This document shows positions 10,700-23,320 of a stretch of DNA of 64,000 nt, piece by piece. Under the pieces are notes generated by a model. The model was given only the letters and a program-made list of their open reading frames with translations. It did no database searches and was not told the origin of the DNA. Made by a program: the position numbers and the translations under genes. Where the stretch lies: contig NC_044978.1 of NCBI RefSeq assembly GCF_008728515.1, positions 148,610,262-148,674,261 of the forward strand, written 5' to 3'. This DNA comes from Papio anubis. Its lineage: Eukaryota; Chordata; Mammalia; Primates; Cercopithecidae. Every line of letters begins with the position of its first letter. Positions within the stretch are counted from its first letter, which is position 1.

Positions 10700-12872
10700 T
10701 TGAGAGCTCATCAGATTTCTCAACTGTCCTAAGAGGTATGTCAGTACTTCCCTACAAGGTGAGCTAAATGTTGAAGCATGTGACTCCTTGTTTAACCATC
10801 AACATAGACTCTAATTTCAGATATACTATAGAAGGACTTCACAGTCAGGAACAACTGATAACTCATCAGCAGTCAACATTCGTTAGAAGTTTGGTTGAGA
10901 AAAGTATGATCTTGGAGACCAGCATGAAAGATATCCAGTCCAATTGGTCCTCTAAAATCTGGTCCCCTAAAATCAGTTCTTTATCAGATCAACCCAAGTG
11001 AAGATCCATTTGCCTAGAGTGTACCTAGAAAATTTTCTTTTATTGAGTTTCACTTTGATGTTATTCCGTTGGTCCATATGGGGGGAACGCATTTATAAAA
11101 ACGCCCTATTCAGTCTAAAGATATCATTGAGGGTGTTTATTAATACCTTATACAACGTTCTTTTAAAGGGAATCCAGGAAAAAGTTTCTCCTAGGACTCC
11201 ACTAAGACAAAGTTTTCTTTCCTTGTGCAACTGATTATACCTCCAGCCTCGCACGGACCGTGTGGGGTTCACTGCTTGGCAGGCACTCAGGACATTTTGT
11301 GTGCTAAGTCAGTGATTCACAAATGCCCTTTCTAAGCCATTGCCAGTTTGTGCCACTTGTCATCTATGCAAGACAAACTATAAATAACAATGTGTAATTT
11401 CATAAAACCAAACTGAATTTCTCTGTCTTCTGAGATCATGTTCTTCCTACCTTATAGGTACTAACAAATAAGTATTTCTTTTATGAAATTATGGTGAGAA
11501 CCAATGGCAGGATCCATTGCTTTGTGCTTGTTTTATAATGTCTTTCTTTACTTGACAAAAGAACATTATAGCGCCCCTTTGTCAATTCCTAGTGTTTGGA
11601 GAAATGTTACTGGTTCAGAAAATCTAAAGTCTAAAAGCAGTGGTTTCTACCTAATTCCTAGCTTCATTCTATCTCACCTACTACCTTTTCCTTTCGTCCT
11701 GTTTTCTTATTCACTTTGAATCATTTTTTGTTTACAAAAAAAGTGAATACGTTTAAGCCACCTTCAGTCATTCCTGAGATGTGGCAGAAATACGAGTGAA
11801 TGAATGAATGAATAAACATACTTGTACAGGTGAAGAGCATGCCAACTCGCTTGGTATGGCCTGCAGCTCCACACTGCATCAAATGTTCTCACTCATCACC
11901 ACCTTGCATGGTACCCGCATAGTGTGTGTAGTGTGTTGTAATTTACAGATCTCATATCATTTAACCCTCTCAGCAGCCCTCAGAGGTAAACGTTATTTCT
12001 CTCTTTCCCTCATTATAGAGAGTTGGAGTTGTCCTAAGGCAGAAAACCTGTGGGGGAGAAATTGGGGTTTTAACCTGGATATTCTGTCAGCAAGCCTAAT
12101 TCTTTTCGTCTATACCATATTACTGCCTTTCAAGCTGATGTTTTTGAGGATGATCATGTTTGGAGGTGTTTTGATTTGTTGGGCAGGGGGGAATAAGGAG
12201 AGTCTGGTTATTTCCTTGGCTTTCAGAATAACATTCCTTATTGCGAGGTGTTCCTGGTTGGGCTGCACTTCAGCTGGGGCTCTCTGACCCTTTAACTTCT
12301 CGGGAGCATCCACAGAACCAAGGTTTTCTGGATCAGCACATATTGAAGAAATGTGCTGCTGGGCAGTCTCTTTTTGCTCACTTTTTCTATTGCATAATAA
12401 TTCATATTGTGCCACAGCATTATAGTGGGAGCTTGCTTCATTACTTCGTAATTTCTTTGAACATTAAAGCTGAGCTAGAGACATTCAGCCTTCTTCTCAT
12501 GTTCTTGTTGCTAAAGATGAAATGTAGAATGAAGTTCTCCTTTACTCAACAGAGTGTGGGTCCTTGGATAGGAAGCTTAGAGAAATCATTAAGGGGGAGG
12601 TAGAATGTACCAAGATTTCCAAAGTGGCAGGTAGGTACCACAAAGTGTTTAGCAGTCTTTCAACCAGTAGAGATTCATAGATGAGCTAGTCATTCCATGG
12701 CCCTGAACTAGGCACTGAAGGGATGCAGAGAAATATGAGTCAGCTTCCTTGTCTTCAGCATCCTTACTCTCTTCTAATTCCGGGTTGACAAACTACTAAA
12801 GGCGCATTTACTAAATATCTTAGGCATTGCAGGACATTCCATCTCTGTCCCACCTTTCAAATCTGTTGCAGT

Positions 12873-13182
12873 GGCCAGGAACAGTGGCTCATGCCTGTAA
12901 TCCCAGCACTTTGGGAGGCCACGGTGGGTGGATCACGAGGTCAGGAGTTCGAGACCAGCCTGGCCAATATGGCAAAACCCTGTCTCTACTAAAAATACAA
13001 AAATTAACCGGGCATGGTGGCGCATACCTGTAGTCCCAGCTACTCAGGAGGCTGAGGCAGAAGAATCGCTTGAATCCGGCAGGCAGAGGGTGTAGTGAAC
13101 CAAGATCTCATCACTGCACTCCAGCCTGGGCGACAGGGTGAGACTCTGTCTCAAGAAAAAAAAAAAAAAAAAAAAAAAAACA
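12873..13182 (+). mobile_element. Alu: AluS
   Basis: Full-length, with a 26-A tail after CTCAAG. Confidence 0.95.
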
Positions 13183-13429
13183 ATCCGTTGCAGTGCAAAA
13201 GCAGTCACAAACACCGTGCAGACAAATGAGTATGGCTGTGTTCTAATGAGTATGGATGCTGAAATTTGGATTTCATGCATTTTCACATTGTCATGAAATA
13301 TTCGTTAAAAAAAATTTTCCAACGATTTAAAAATGTAAAATCCATTCTTAACTCATGGGTCATAGAAAACCAAGCAGCTGGATTTGGCGAGCAGGACATA
13401 CTTTGCTAACCCTGCTCTAGGGCAAGCAT

Positions 13430-14155
13430 TTTTAACTGTTTTTGTGGTATAGATCCCTTTGCCTGTGTAATGAAGCCTATGGAACCTTCCTCAGAATAAT
13501 ATTTGTAAATGCCTAAAATAAAATAAACTACATTAATAATGAAGTTCATATGTTATGATATCATGCTTTTAAAAATATATGTGGATATCTGTATTTCCAT
13601 GTAATTGGCTACAAAGTATATGGAAGGCTGAGCTACATTCAGCCTTCTTCTCATTCTCTTGTTGCTAAATATAAAATGTAGGATGACGTTCTCCTTTACG
13701 AGAAGTTCTCCTTTAAGTAACCAATTATGTAACCAATTATATAAAGTTCTCCTTTAAGTAACCAATTATATGGAAATACAGACATCAACATATATTTTTA
13801 AAAGCGTAATATTGTAATATATGGACATCATTATTAATGTATTAAATAACAAGATCTGCCCACAGGTGTAATAACTACCATGATTTTGAGATAGTGATAA
13901 AGATATATGATATTCTGAGATACTTGTTACAACCAAAATGTGACGTGAAAATCAATGATTTCTGTTGATGACAATGTCATGGGGAGTGATAATACTATTA
14001 TGGTTTGTTATCTAAATTTGTAAAGGCAGAAAAATCTAAATTGTGATTAGAACTGCTAGAAGTAACTTAAAAAATGTATTTTTATTTTCCATCCAAGTTC
14101 ACTGACCCCTTGGAGTCTATGCACAGAACCATCAGAGAGAACCTCTGATCTTAGG
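13430..14155. mobile_element. Ancient DNA-transposon-like relic, interrupted
   Basis: The edges carry a TTAACTG / AGGTTAAG-type pair of inverted ends. The internal segments 'cctcagaataat', 'aatgcctaaaataaaata' and 'tccaagttcactgaccc' match an old mammalian MER-like repeat that I recognise but cannot name. A 229-bp foreign block interrupts it at 13531-13759. Confidence 0.5.
13531..13839. repeat. 80-bp imperfect inverted repeat
   Basis: 13531-13610 is the reverse complement of 13760-13839, without gaps and at about 85% identity. The 149-bp spacer contains a copy of 12469-12545 and two copies of a 'ctcctttaagtaaccaatta' unit. Confidence 0.9.
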
Positions 14156-14299
14156 TTAAGCACCCATGAGAAATCAGTGACAAGACTCCCTACATCTGTG
14201 CATAATCCCTCCTTAATGTTCTGGAACCACAAGAGGCTAAAGCCTCTTTAGATTTGAACATTTCTTGAAAGGAAGAACTCATACTTGTCTCATTGACCA

Positions 14300-14500
14300 G
14301 CATCGGATGGTCTCAGACCACTTCCTGGCTACATGAACTTGAACAAGTTATTTTCACTGAACTCTGGTGTGTCTATGTGTCCCCTCTTTAAGATGATGGT
14401 AATAAAAATAATAGTACCTACCTTATGTTGTTGATAGGGTTAATGAGTTAGTAAATGTAAAACACTTGGAACAGAACTGGCACGCAGTATAGCATATCAT
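14300..14500 (+). repeat. MIR: MIR relic
   Basis: MIR core pattern: 'gaacttgaacaagtta', then 'taataaaaataatagtacctac' with 'gttgatagggttaatgag'. Confidence 0.6.
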
Positions 14501-14673
14501 GATCATTGTCATTTTTCAGTGATGTAATTCTCTCTTGTTCCTCCTTCTCTGGATGCTATCAGCTCTTTCACGTAGACTTCTCTCTCTTCTCTTCCTCTTT
14601 CTGCAGGGGGGAACAGGAAGCTAACCCAAGAGGATATTTTCTTTCAGGTAAAAATTCAAATAACTTCAATCTC

Positions 14674-14997
14674 AGCCAGGCGCAGTGGCTCATGTCTGTA
14701 ATCCCAGCACCTTGGGAGGCCAAGAAGGGTGGATCACCTGAGGTCAGGAGTTCAAGACCAGCCTGACCAACATGGTGAAAACCTGTCTCTACTGAAAATA
14801 CAAAAGTTAGCCAGTGTGGTGGTGCACACCTGTAATCCCAGCTACTCAGGAGGTTGAGACAGGAGAATTGCTTGAACCTGGGAGGCAGAGGTTGCAGTGA
14901 GCCAAGATTGAGCATTGCCAAGATCCAGCATTGTACTCCAGCCTGGGCAACAAGAGCGAAACTCTGTATCAAAACAAAACAAAACAAAACAAAAAAC
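14674..14997 (+). mobile_element. Alu: AluS
   Basis: Full-length, with a small internal duplication around 14904-14935 and a CAAAA-repeat tail. Confidence 0.95.
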
Positions 14998-15358
14998 CCT
15001 TCAATCTTTTGGAATATTAAGACTTCAGGAATTCAGTGGTTGTGCTGCTGCAGAAACGCTATAATGATTGCTTTAAGGAAAAAGTTTGGAACATTCTTCC
15101 CACTTTAAATGGCCAACGTTTTGCCAGGGAGGGCAGAGGAAGCTTATCCAAACTGAGTAACATTTTTAAAGTTAAAATTTAACAATGTAAGTAGTCTTTC
15201 AAACCTTGTTTCCCCTCCCACGATGAGATGTTGTAGGGAGCTAACAGGTACACGGGCAAGCACAGTCAGGGTCAGGCAGTTCCGGCAAGAAGCAGACTAG
15301 CAGGTGTGGAGAAGACTCACAAGTCAAATGCATATAGTGCAGGATAAAATATAACAAT

Positions 15359-15656
15359 TTTTTTTTCTCTTTTCGGGATGGAGTCTTGCTCTGTCGCCCA
15401 GGCTGGAGTGCAGTGGCACGATTTCGGCTCACTTCAACCTTCGCCTCCTGGGTTCAAGCAATTCTCCTGTCTCAGCCTCCTGAGTAGCTGGGATTACAGG
15501 TGTGCGCCACCGCGCTTGGCTAATTTTTGTATTCTTGGTAGAGACGGGTTTCACCATGTTGGCCAGGCTGGTCTCAAACTCCTGACCTCAAGTGATCCAC
15601 CCACCTCAGGCTCCCAAAGTGCTGGGATTACAGGCATTGAGCCACTGTGCCCAGCC
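15359..15656 (-). mobile_element. Alu: AluS
   Basis: Antisense, full-length, with an 11-T start. Faces the plus-strand Alu at 15735. Confidence 0.95.
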
Positions 15657-15734
15657 AACAAAATGTTTTAAGAGGCACCGTTATACCCCCAAAGAAAGAG
15701 ATGTTTCCTAGGTGCTTAAACTAGTGTGAACTGT

Positions 15735-16030
15735 CCGGGCGCAGTGGCTCACACCTATAATCCTAGCACTCTGGGAAGCTGGGACAGGTAGATCCCTTGA
15801 CCCCAGAAGTTCAAGACCTGCCTGGCCAACATGGTGAAATCCTGTCTCTACAAAAAATTCAAAACATTAGCCAGGCGTGGTGGTGCATGCCTGTAGTCCC
15901 AGCTACTTGGGAGGCTGAGGTGAGAGGATGGCTCGAGCCCGGGAGGTCAAGGCTGCAGTGAGCCAAGATAGTGCCACTGCACTCTAGCCTGAGTGACAGA
16001 GTGAGACCCTGTCTGAAAAAAAAAATTTTT
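15735..16030 (+). mobile_element. Alu: Alu, old (J type)
   Basis: Full-length, diverged. Forms an inverted pair with 15359-15656. Confidence 0.92.
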
Positions 16031-16260
16031 TTTTGGAAAATGTGAACTAAGAGGAAGAGCAAAAAGCAGCAGCTGAAGTGGCCACAGCCTTGGGAATGTA
16101 TGAGACCAAGTGTGGCCTCTAGGACTAGGGGTTTAACATTGATAACTGACTGGAAACTGGCCCCGGGGCTGCTAAAAGGCAGGAATTCAAACTAACTCAG
16201 TTGTTACTGTTTTTTCAATCAAAAATTACTATTGGATTCTCTTTCAAGTAGCCAGTTCTT

Positions 16261-17162
16261 TTTTTTCTTTCTTTCTTTTTTTTTTTTTTTATTATACTTT
16301 AAGTTCTAGGGTACATGTGCACAACGTGCAAGTTTGTTACATATGTATACATGTGCCATGTTGGTGTGCTGCACCCATTAACTCATCATTTACATTAGGT
16401 ATATCTCCTAATGCCATCCCTCCCACCTCCCCCCACCCCACAACAGGCCCCGGTGTGTGATGTTCCCCTTCCTGTGTCCAAGTTCCCACCTATGAGTGAG
16501 AACATGCGGTGTTTGGTTTTCTGTTCTTGCGATAGTTTGCTGAGAATGATGGTTTCCAGCTGCATCCATGTCCCTACAAAGGACACCAACTCATCCTTTG
16601 TTATGGCTGCATAGTATTCCATGGTGAATATGTGCCACATTTTCTTAATCCAGTCTGTCATTGATGGACATTTCGGTTGGTTCCAAGTCTTTGCTATTGT
16701 GAATAGTGCCGCAATAAACATACGTGTGCATGTGTCTTTATAGCAGCATGATTTATAATCCTTTGGGTATATACCCAGTAATGGGATGACTAGGTCAAAA
16801 GGTATTTCTAGTTCTAGATCCTTGAGGAATCGCCACACTGTCTTCCACAATTGTTGAACTAGTTTACAGTCCCACCAACAGTATAAAAGTGTTTCTATTT
16901 CTCCACATCCTCTCCAGCACCTGTTGTTTCCTGATTTTTTAATGATTGCCATTCTAAGTGGTGTGAGATGGTCTCTCATTGTGGTTTTGATTTGCATTTC
17001 TCTGATGGCCAGTGACGATGAGCATTTTTTCATGTGTCTGTTGGCTGCATAAATGTCTTCTTTTGAGAATTGTCTGTTCATATCCTTTGCCCACTTTTTG
17101 ATGGGGTTGTTTTTTTCTTGTAAATTTGTTTGTGTTCTTTGTAGGTTCTGGATATTAAGGTG
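16261..17162 (-). mobile_element. L1: L1PA-type LINE-1, 5' truncated, with target-site duplication
   Basis: 902 bp. Reading on the minus strand it holds the last ~200 codons of ORF2 without a stop, then the 3' UTR and poly(A) (T run at 16261-16290). A duplication GCCAGTTCTT flanks it at 16251-16260 and 17163-17172. Compared with the L1 consensus a small deletion at the ORF2 end removes the normal stop codon and extends the frame by about 28 residues. Confidence 0.95.
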
Positions 17163-17449
17163 GCCAGTTCTTATTCATGGTGTCCTGTTCTTTCCCCTAG
17201 AGTGCTAGAAACCTGAGAGGACTGCCTACTTTATGAAAAAAGGATCCTGGATTCCCTGATACAGGACTAGAGAAGCTTGTACTTTGCTTGAGACTCTGGG
17301 TAGGGATTGAGTGGGCCAAGCTTGGGGGAGTTCATGATCAGAAATAAAAACTCCAAGCCTGTGTCACACAGAAGCAAAACATGTGATTTATGCTCACAAA
17401 TTAGTGCCAGAATCCTAAGCTAATAAAGCTATGTAAAAAAGCACCAGTA

Positions 17450-18310
17450 ACTGTGTTAGTTAGAGAAGTTATAAATATCTTCTCCCAGATTGTCAATTGT
17501 GTTTTAAATGTTTATACGGTCTTGTTGTACAGAAGTTTTAAATTCTAATGTAGCTGTATCTTTTGCTTTATGGCTTAGGCTTTTTGTGTCTTGAAAAATC
17601 TTTCTCTATCATCATATCCTAAAGACAATCTCCTACAATTTCCTCTAAAATATTTAAAGTTTGTTGTTCATATTTAGATCTTGAATTTAACTGGGATTTA
17701 TTTATTTATTTATTTATTTATTTATTTTAGAGGCAAGGTCTCTCTCTGTCACCAAGACTGGTGTGCAGTGGTATGATCACAGCTCACTGCAGCCTCAGTC
17801 GCCTGTGCTCAAGTGATCCTCCTGCCTCAGCCTCCCGAGTAGCTGGGATTACAGGCACATGCCACCACACCCAACTAATTTTTTTGTTTAACTTTTTGGC
17901 AGAGACAAGGTCTCACTATTTTGCGCAGGCTGGTCTCAAACTCCTGGGCTCAATCAAGCAATCCTCCCAGGTCGGCCTAAAGTGCAGAGATTACAGGCAT
18001 GACCTACCATGCCCAGCCTTGGGATTTTATTTTTGATCTGGTTTTGGATATGACTTGAGGCAGGGATCTAATTCTAGCTTTTCCACTTGGATAGCTAACT
18101 GCCCCAGATTTTTGTATTCAATAGCTCTTTTTCTTATAGACCTATGATACCGTGTTTGTCTTATACCATTTTCCTTTCATACATATGCCTATTCATTATT
18201 CTTTTCTATTGGTTTACTTGTCCATTTATTTGCCAATTTTACTTCCTGTACCTTTATAATACATATTACTATTTGGTAGTATAATTTCGCTCTTCTTATT
18301 GTGAAGAATT
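17450..18310 (-). mobile_element. L1: Old L1 (L1M type), split by an Alu
   Basis: The antisense ORF2/3'-region pattern continues from 17450-17696 to 18019-18310 across the inserted Alu. TGGGATTT flanks the Alu on both sides. Confidence 0.7.
17697..18018 (-). mobile_element. Alu: Alu with (ATTT)n tail
   Basis: Antisense Alu. Its tail has become nine ATTT units at 17697-17733. Inserted in the old L1. Confidence 0.92.
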
Positions 18311-18701
18311 GTGAAGGGTCTGAGAATTTATTCCACTTGCAAACTAACAAGTTAGCCTGTCATGGATACAATAAAAAGATATGGGACTGGTGAGTCAGAG
18401 GCAAATGATTTTGTTGCTCAGAGTACAGCAATTCTAAGCTTCATGTTCACCTCATTTACCCTTGCACCCAAGTCCTATGTGTGACATGGAAGGGCTAAGA
18501 GGATGCCACACACAATACAGTGAAGAACTCAGGTTTAGGAAACCCCACACTTGCTAGCAAATCTGCGAATCCTTTATCCAAGAGGAAGCCATTTCTTCAT
18601 TATCCTGGACATCAAACAAATCTGCCATTGCCCTGGAGGGAGACACTACTTCTACCTTCCCAAGCTGTTTTGTGTACAAACATCCTTGAAACATAGTACA
18701 G

Positions 18702-18703
<2 letters not shown>

Positions 18704-18732
<29 letters not shown>
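18704..18732. repeat. (CA)n microsatellite
   Basis: About 14 uninterrupted units. Confidence 0.95.
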
Positions 18733-18734
<2 letters not shown>

Positions 18735-19528
18735 TACATCTGTCAATGCCTCTGCTGAGAAGATGTGCAGAAATACAAGAGACCAATGGAGAATTGTCTC
18801 CTAACACTTACTCTTTTTCTGTATTATTTTGCCTGTTTTGGTCCTTTACTCTTCTTTAGGAATACACAGATCAATTTTTATAGTTGTTTGAAGTAGCACT
18901 ATGTTGCTAAATATAAATTGATAATTTAAATTCACATATGTTAAGTTATTTAAATGTGTTCTTTACAACCACATGTAAATAGTATCTTATAATTGTTATT
19001 GTAGGTGTATAAAGCAATTTTAACAGTTTAAAAAAGACCACAAAACAAAAAGTTTTAAAAAAGTAAAGAAAACAGTGACAGTAACAACAGAAACAAACTA
19101 GAAAAACCCCTAAGACTTTGCAGAAGCAAACCCAAAATTGCTTTGTAATCGCATTCCTGCAGGGTAGGGCACAAAGAGCTCTCACCAACTCAACAAACAA
19201 ACAAAACACTCTGCCAAAGATCGAAAACAAGAAAGCTCAAAACACTAGCAAATAACTGACTCTGAGGGACAGTCAACACGCACACCCAAGTGCAGAAATA
19301 ACATTTCAAGAACTTCAGGTTATAGAACAAATTGAAAGAATAAAAGAAGTATTTAGAAATTATTCCAAAACTGAAAGCAAAAACAGGAACCGCAAGAATG
19401 GATTTGGGCACTGATAGAAAAGAAAAGGAAGATCTGAAAAGAGAGTGAATAGAACTTTGAGGAGTTTGTAAAAAGTCACTGAAATTCAAAACTCCCAAGA
19501 AAAGTTAGCAGATTAGAAACAGCTAGAG

Positions 19529-19827
19529 AGGCTGGGTGCGGTGGCTCACGCCTCTAATCCCGTCACTTTGGGAGGTGGAGGTGGGCAGATCACTTGAGGT
19601 CAGGAGATCGAGACCATCTTGGCCAACATGGTGAAACCCTGTTTCTACTAAAATACAAAAAATTAGCCAGGCATGGTGGCACGCGCCTATAGTCCCAGCT
19701 ACTCAGGTGGCTGAGGCAGGGGAATCGCTTGAACCCGGGGGGCGGAGGTTGCAGTGAGCTGAGATTGTGCCACTGCACTCCAGCCTGGCAACAGAGCAAG
19801 ATTCCATCTAAAAAAAAAAAAAAAAAG
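19529..19827 (+). mobile_element. Alu: AluS
   Basis: Full-length with a 17-A tail. Confidence 0.95.
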
Positions 19828-20521
19828 AGCCAGAGAGAGATTATAGTAAACTAGAAGACTGCTCCAATGGAGTTCCTAAGAAAGTAGCACAGAGATAAAG
19901 TAGTGGAAAACAATAAATATGTACCCAATGAAACTGCAAAATACCGAAGACAAAAGTCTTAAAAGCAATCACAGTGATCAAAAGACACAACCTCACTTAT
20001 GTGAAGTTCAAGATCAGGCAAAAACTGATCTATCTGTTCGCTGTCAGAATAGTGGTTTATTTCTGGTAATTAAGGGCAGGGTTCTAACTGGGAAGAGGCA
20101 TAGGGTATCCTTTGAGATGCTGAGATTGTTTCATGTCTTCCTGGTTACACGCTGTATAAATATGTAAAAAGTCACTGAGCTGTACATGCAAGACTTTGTG
20201 CACTTTATTAAATGTATATTATAGATCAATAAAAATACTTCTAAAAAAGTAATCAGAAAAAAAGAAAGACTACCTATAAAGGTGTAACAGCTGGATTAGC
20301 AGCCCACTTTGGTCAGAAACAAAAAAGTTATCCAATAGTTAACATAATAGAATGTTATCCAATAGTTACTTCAAAATGCCATGGAAAATAAGCATCAACT
20401 TAGGTCCTTTACCTAACAGAACTATTATTAGGTGACTAAAGACATTTTCAGACCAAGACTAAAACAACGTCAACAGGTTGGTGAATCTATATAAGCATTA
20501 ACCTTCAAAAATTGTAATTAT

Positions 20522-20790
20522 AGGCCAGATGCAGTGGCTCATGTCTGTAGTCCAGCACTTTGGGAGGCTAAGGTGGAAGGGTCGCTTGAGCCCAGGAATT
20601 TGAGACCAGCCTGGGCAACAAAATACAAAAATTAGCCAGATGTAGTGGTGTGTGTGCATAGTCCCAGTTACTTGGGGGGCTGAGGTGAGAGGATTGCTTG
20701 AGTTTAGGAGGCAGAGGCTGCAGTGAGCTGTGATCATGCCATTGCACTCCAGTCGGTGTGACAGAATGAAACCCTGACTCAAAAATTTTT
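20522..20790 (+). mobile_element. Alu: Alu, old, internally deleted
   Basis: It lacks the end of the left monomer; the tail is diverged. Confidence 0.9.
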
Positions 20791-21689
20791 TTATAATTTT
20801 GAAGGGTTTTTGAATTATCCTGCATGCACACACAGACACATACATACACACACACCCAGAGAGAGAGAGCTATGAAATGATGCATGGGAAGTGTATTCAT
20901 TGCAGCATTGTTTGAAACAGCATAAATTAAAAACAACCTCAATATTCATCAAGAAGGGAATGGATTAAATAGATTATATTACACCCATATATTGGAATAA
21001 CGTTTAGGCATTAAAAATAATGAAATATATTTTTGAGTATGATATAGAATAAATATATTTCCATATGAGTTAGATTTTCTGCATTAACAACTGCAAAATC
21101 TCAGTGGGTCATAACAATGAACATGAATTTCTCATATACTCCATCTACACAGGAGGAGAAAGTGAATCATTGCAAACATCAAACATGATTTCACAATTGC
21201 TAGGTTAAACAACGAGAGTGAAGAACAGTGTGTATAGTGTCCTACCACTTCTATAAAAGAAATCGAGCCAAAATAATTCATCCTACAATTGTTTTGCATA
21301 TAAGATCTCTGGAAGAATATACATGACCCACTGGCAAAGATGGCTGCTTTAGTGCATGGGAACTAGGAGGCTGCACTAGGGATACGCTGGACTTATTTCA
21401 TTGTTTACCCTTGGCACCTTTTGAATTGTATGCCATTTGAATATATTATCTAAGAAAAAAAATTAAATTTCCTGTATTGTTTGGGTGGAGGCTAGAGATA
21501 ACAACTTTAGACTTGATCCAGCAGGTATAGATGGTAAGATTTTAAGAGTAATCACAGAAAGAACTGGAATTGAGCATACAACTAAAACGGCACAGGAAAA
21601 AAGGGGTAAAAATATTCTCTTGGGCACGTAAAAAAAAATATATATATATATATATATTTAAGAGTCATTCATGTTTCTTTTTCTGTAAA

Positions 21690-22010
21690 CTACCTTTGCA
21701 TCTCATTTGATCCTTTTTCTATTAGGTTATTACTGTTTTTTTTTGTTTTTGTTTTTCTTTGGCATTGATATCTAGGATCTCCTTTTACATTAGGGAGATA
21801 AGCCCTTTGTCTGTGACACAGGTGCAAATATTTTTTCCTAGTTTGTTGCAGGATTTTATTGAATGTAGGTGAATTTTTCAGTCTTTTAAAAAAATAACTT
21901 GAGTCATAGTTAGAAAGCCTTTCCCATTTTAAGATTATAAAAGAATTATCTAATATTGTCTTTCAATACTTCCTGTATGAGTCTCATTGTTTTCTCCAGG
22001 AAACTTTTAT
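21690..22010 (-). mobile_element. L1: Old L1-like fragment
   Basis: Antisense passages of L1 type ('gggagataagccctttgtctg', 'tgcaaatattttttcctagtttg'), strongly diverged. Confidence 0.5.
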
Positions 22011-22839
22011 GTAGGCAGAAACAATACTGAGTACAACTGCAAGTCTTTTAAGGGGCCTAATACCTCCTGTGTGTTTTCTCCAGTACAGAATCCATTTCTA
22101 CTGATGATCTTACATTTTTCCCTAATCACTGATTAGTGTCCTCTACGCAACTGGAAAAAAAATGGTTTTCACAATGATTTTGAAAAAACAACTTGATTTT
22201 ATTCCCATTATAGAGGAAGAAATTAAAGTTTAGAGATGTTAGGAAACTTGTTCAGTATTACATAGAAAGTAGTGGTGTTGGAACGGAAACTCAGGCTGAA
22301 ATCTTAACTCCTACAGGCTATGATGGGCACAACCTAGAAATGGTATTTCTTTGCAGCTTGATTGAGGTATAACTGACAAACTGTATAAATGTAAGATACA
22401 TACTGCGATGAGTTGTATACAAATACATTGTGAAATGATTACCACAATCAAGTCAGTTAACACACTAATCACTGTAGTTACCATTTTGTGTGATGATAAC
22501 ATTTGAGATCTACTCTGTTAGTAAATTTCAAGTATACAATACAGTATTGTTAACCATGGCTGTCATGTTGTACATTAGACCCCCAGAACTTGTTCATCTT
22601 ATAAGCGGAAGTGTGTACCCTTTGAACAACATCTTCCCAATCCGTTCATGGCCCAGCTCCTGGTAACCACCATTCTACTCTCTGCTTCTATGAGTTTGAC
22701 TGTTTTTAGATTCCACATTTGAGATCACACAGTATTTGTCTTTCTGGGTCTGGCTTATTTCACTTAGGATAATGTCCTCCAGGTTCATCCATGTTATCAC
22801 AAAATGCCGGATTTCCTTCTTTTTTAAGGCTGAATAGTA

Positions 22840-22897
22840 TATCACAGTATCTCTATCCATCATTCATCTATCACAGTATCTCTATCCATCATTCATC
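22840..22897. repeat. 29-bp perfect tandem duplication
   Basis: Copies 22840-22868 and 22869-22897 are identical, inside the old L1. Confidence 0.95.
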
Positions 22898-23320
22898 GGC
22901 ACTTAGGTGGCTTCCCTGTCTTGGTTGCTGTGAATAATGCTACAGTGAACATGGAGTGCAGACATCTCTTTAAGATAGTAATCTCACTTTCTTCGAATAT
23001 ATACCCAGAAGTGGAATTCCTGGATCATATGGTAATTCCATTTTTAATTTTTTGAGGAGCCTTCATACTGTTTTCGATAATAGCTGTGCCAATTTACATT
23101 CCCACCAACAGTGTACAAGGGTTCCCTTTTCTCCACACTCTCGCCAACACTTGTTATCTCTTCTTGTCTTTTTGATAATAACCACCCTAACAGGTGTGAG
23201 ATAATACCTCATTGTGGTTTTGAGTTTTGCGGATGGTTAGTGACAGTGAGCACCTTGTTATATAGCTGGTGGCCATTTGTATGTATCTGGAGAAATGTCT
23301 ATTCAATTATTTGACCACAA

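Noticed and set aside
12241..12603. 120- and 159-codon plus-strand frames near 11800-12600
   Set aside because: Hydrophobic low-information translations overlapping a minus-strand frame; no recognisable domain or splice context.
14568..14987. 139-codon minus-strand frame and many similar 60-175-codon frames
   Set aside because: They are antisense Alu translations with the usual LECSGAISAHCNLRLPGSS-like pattern.
16395..17081. 228-codon minus-strand open frame
   Set aside because: It is the end of L1 ORF2 and its read-through, not a host gene.
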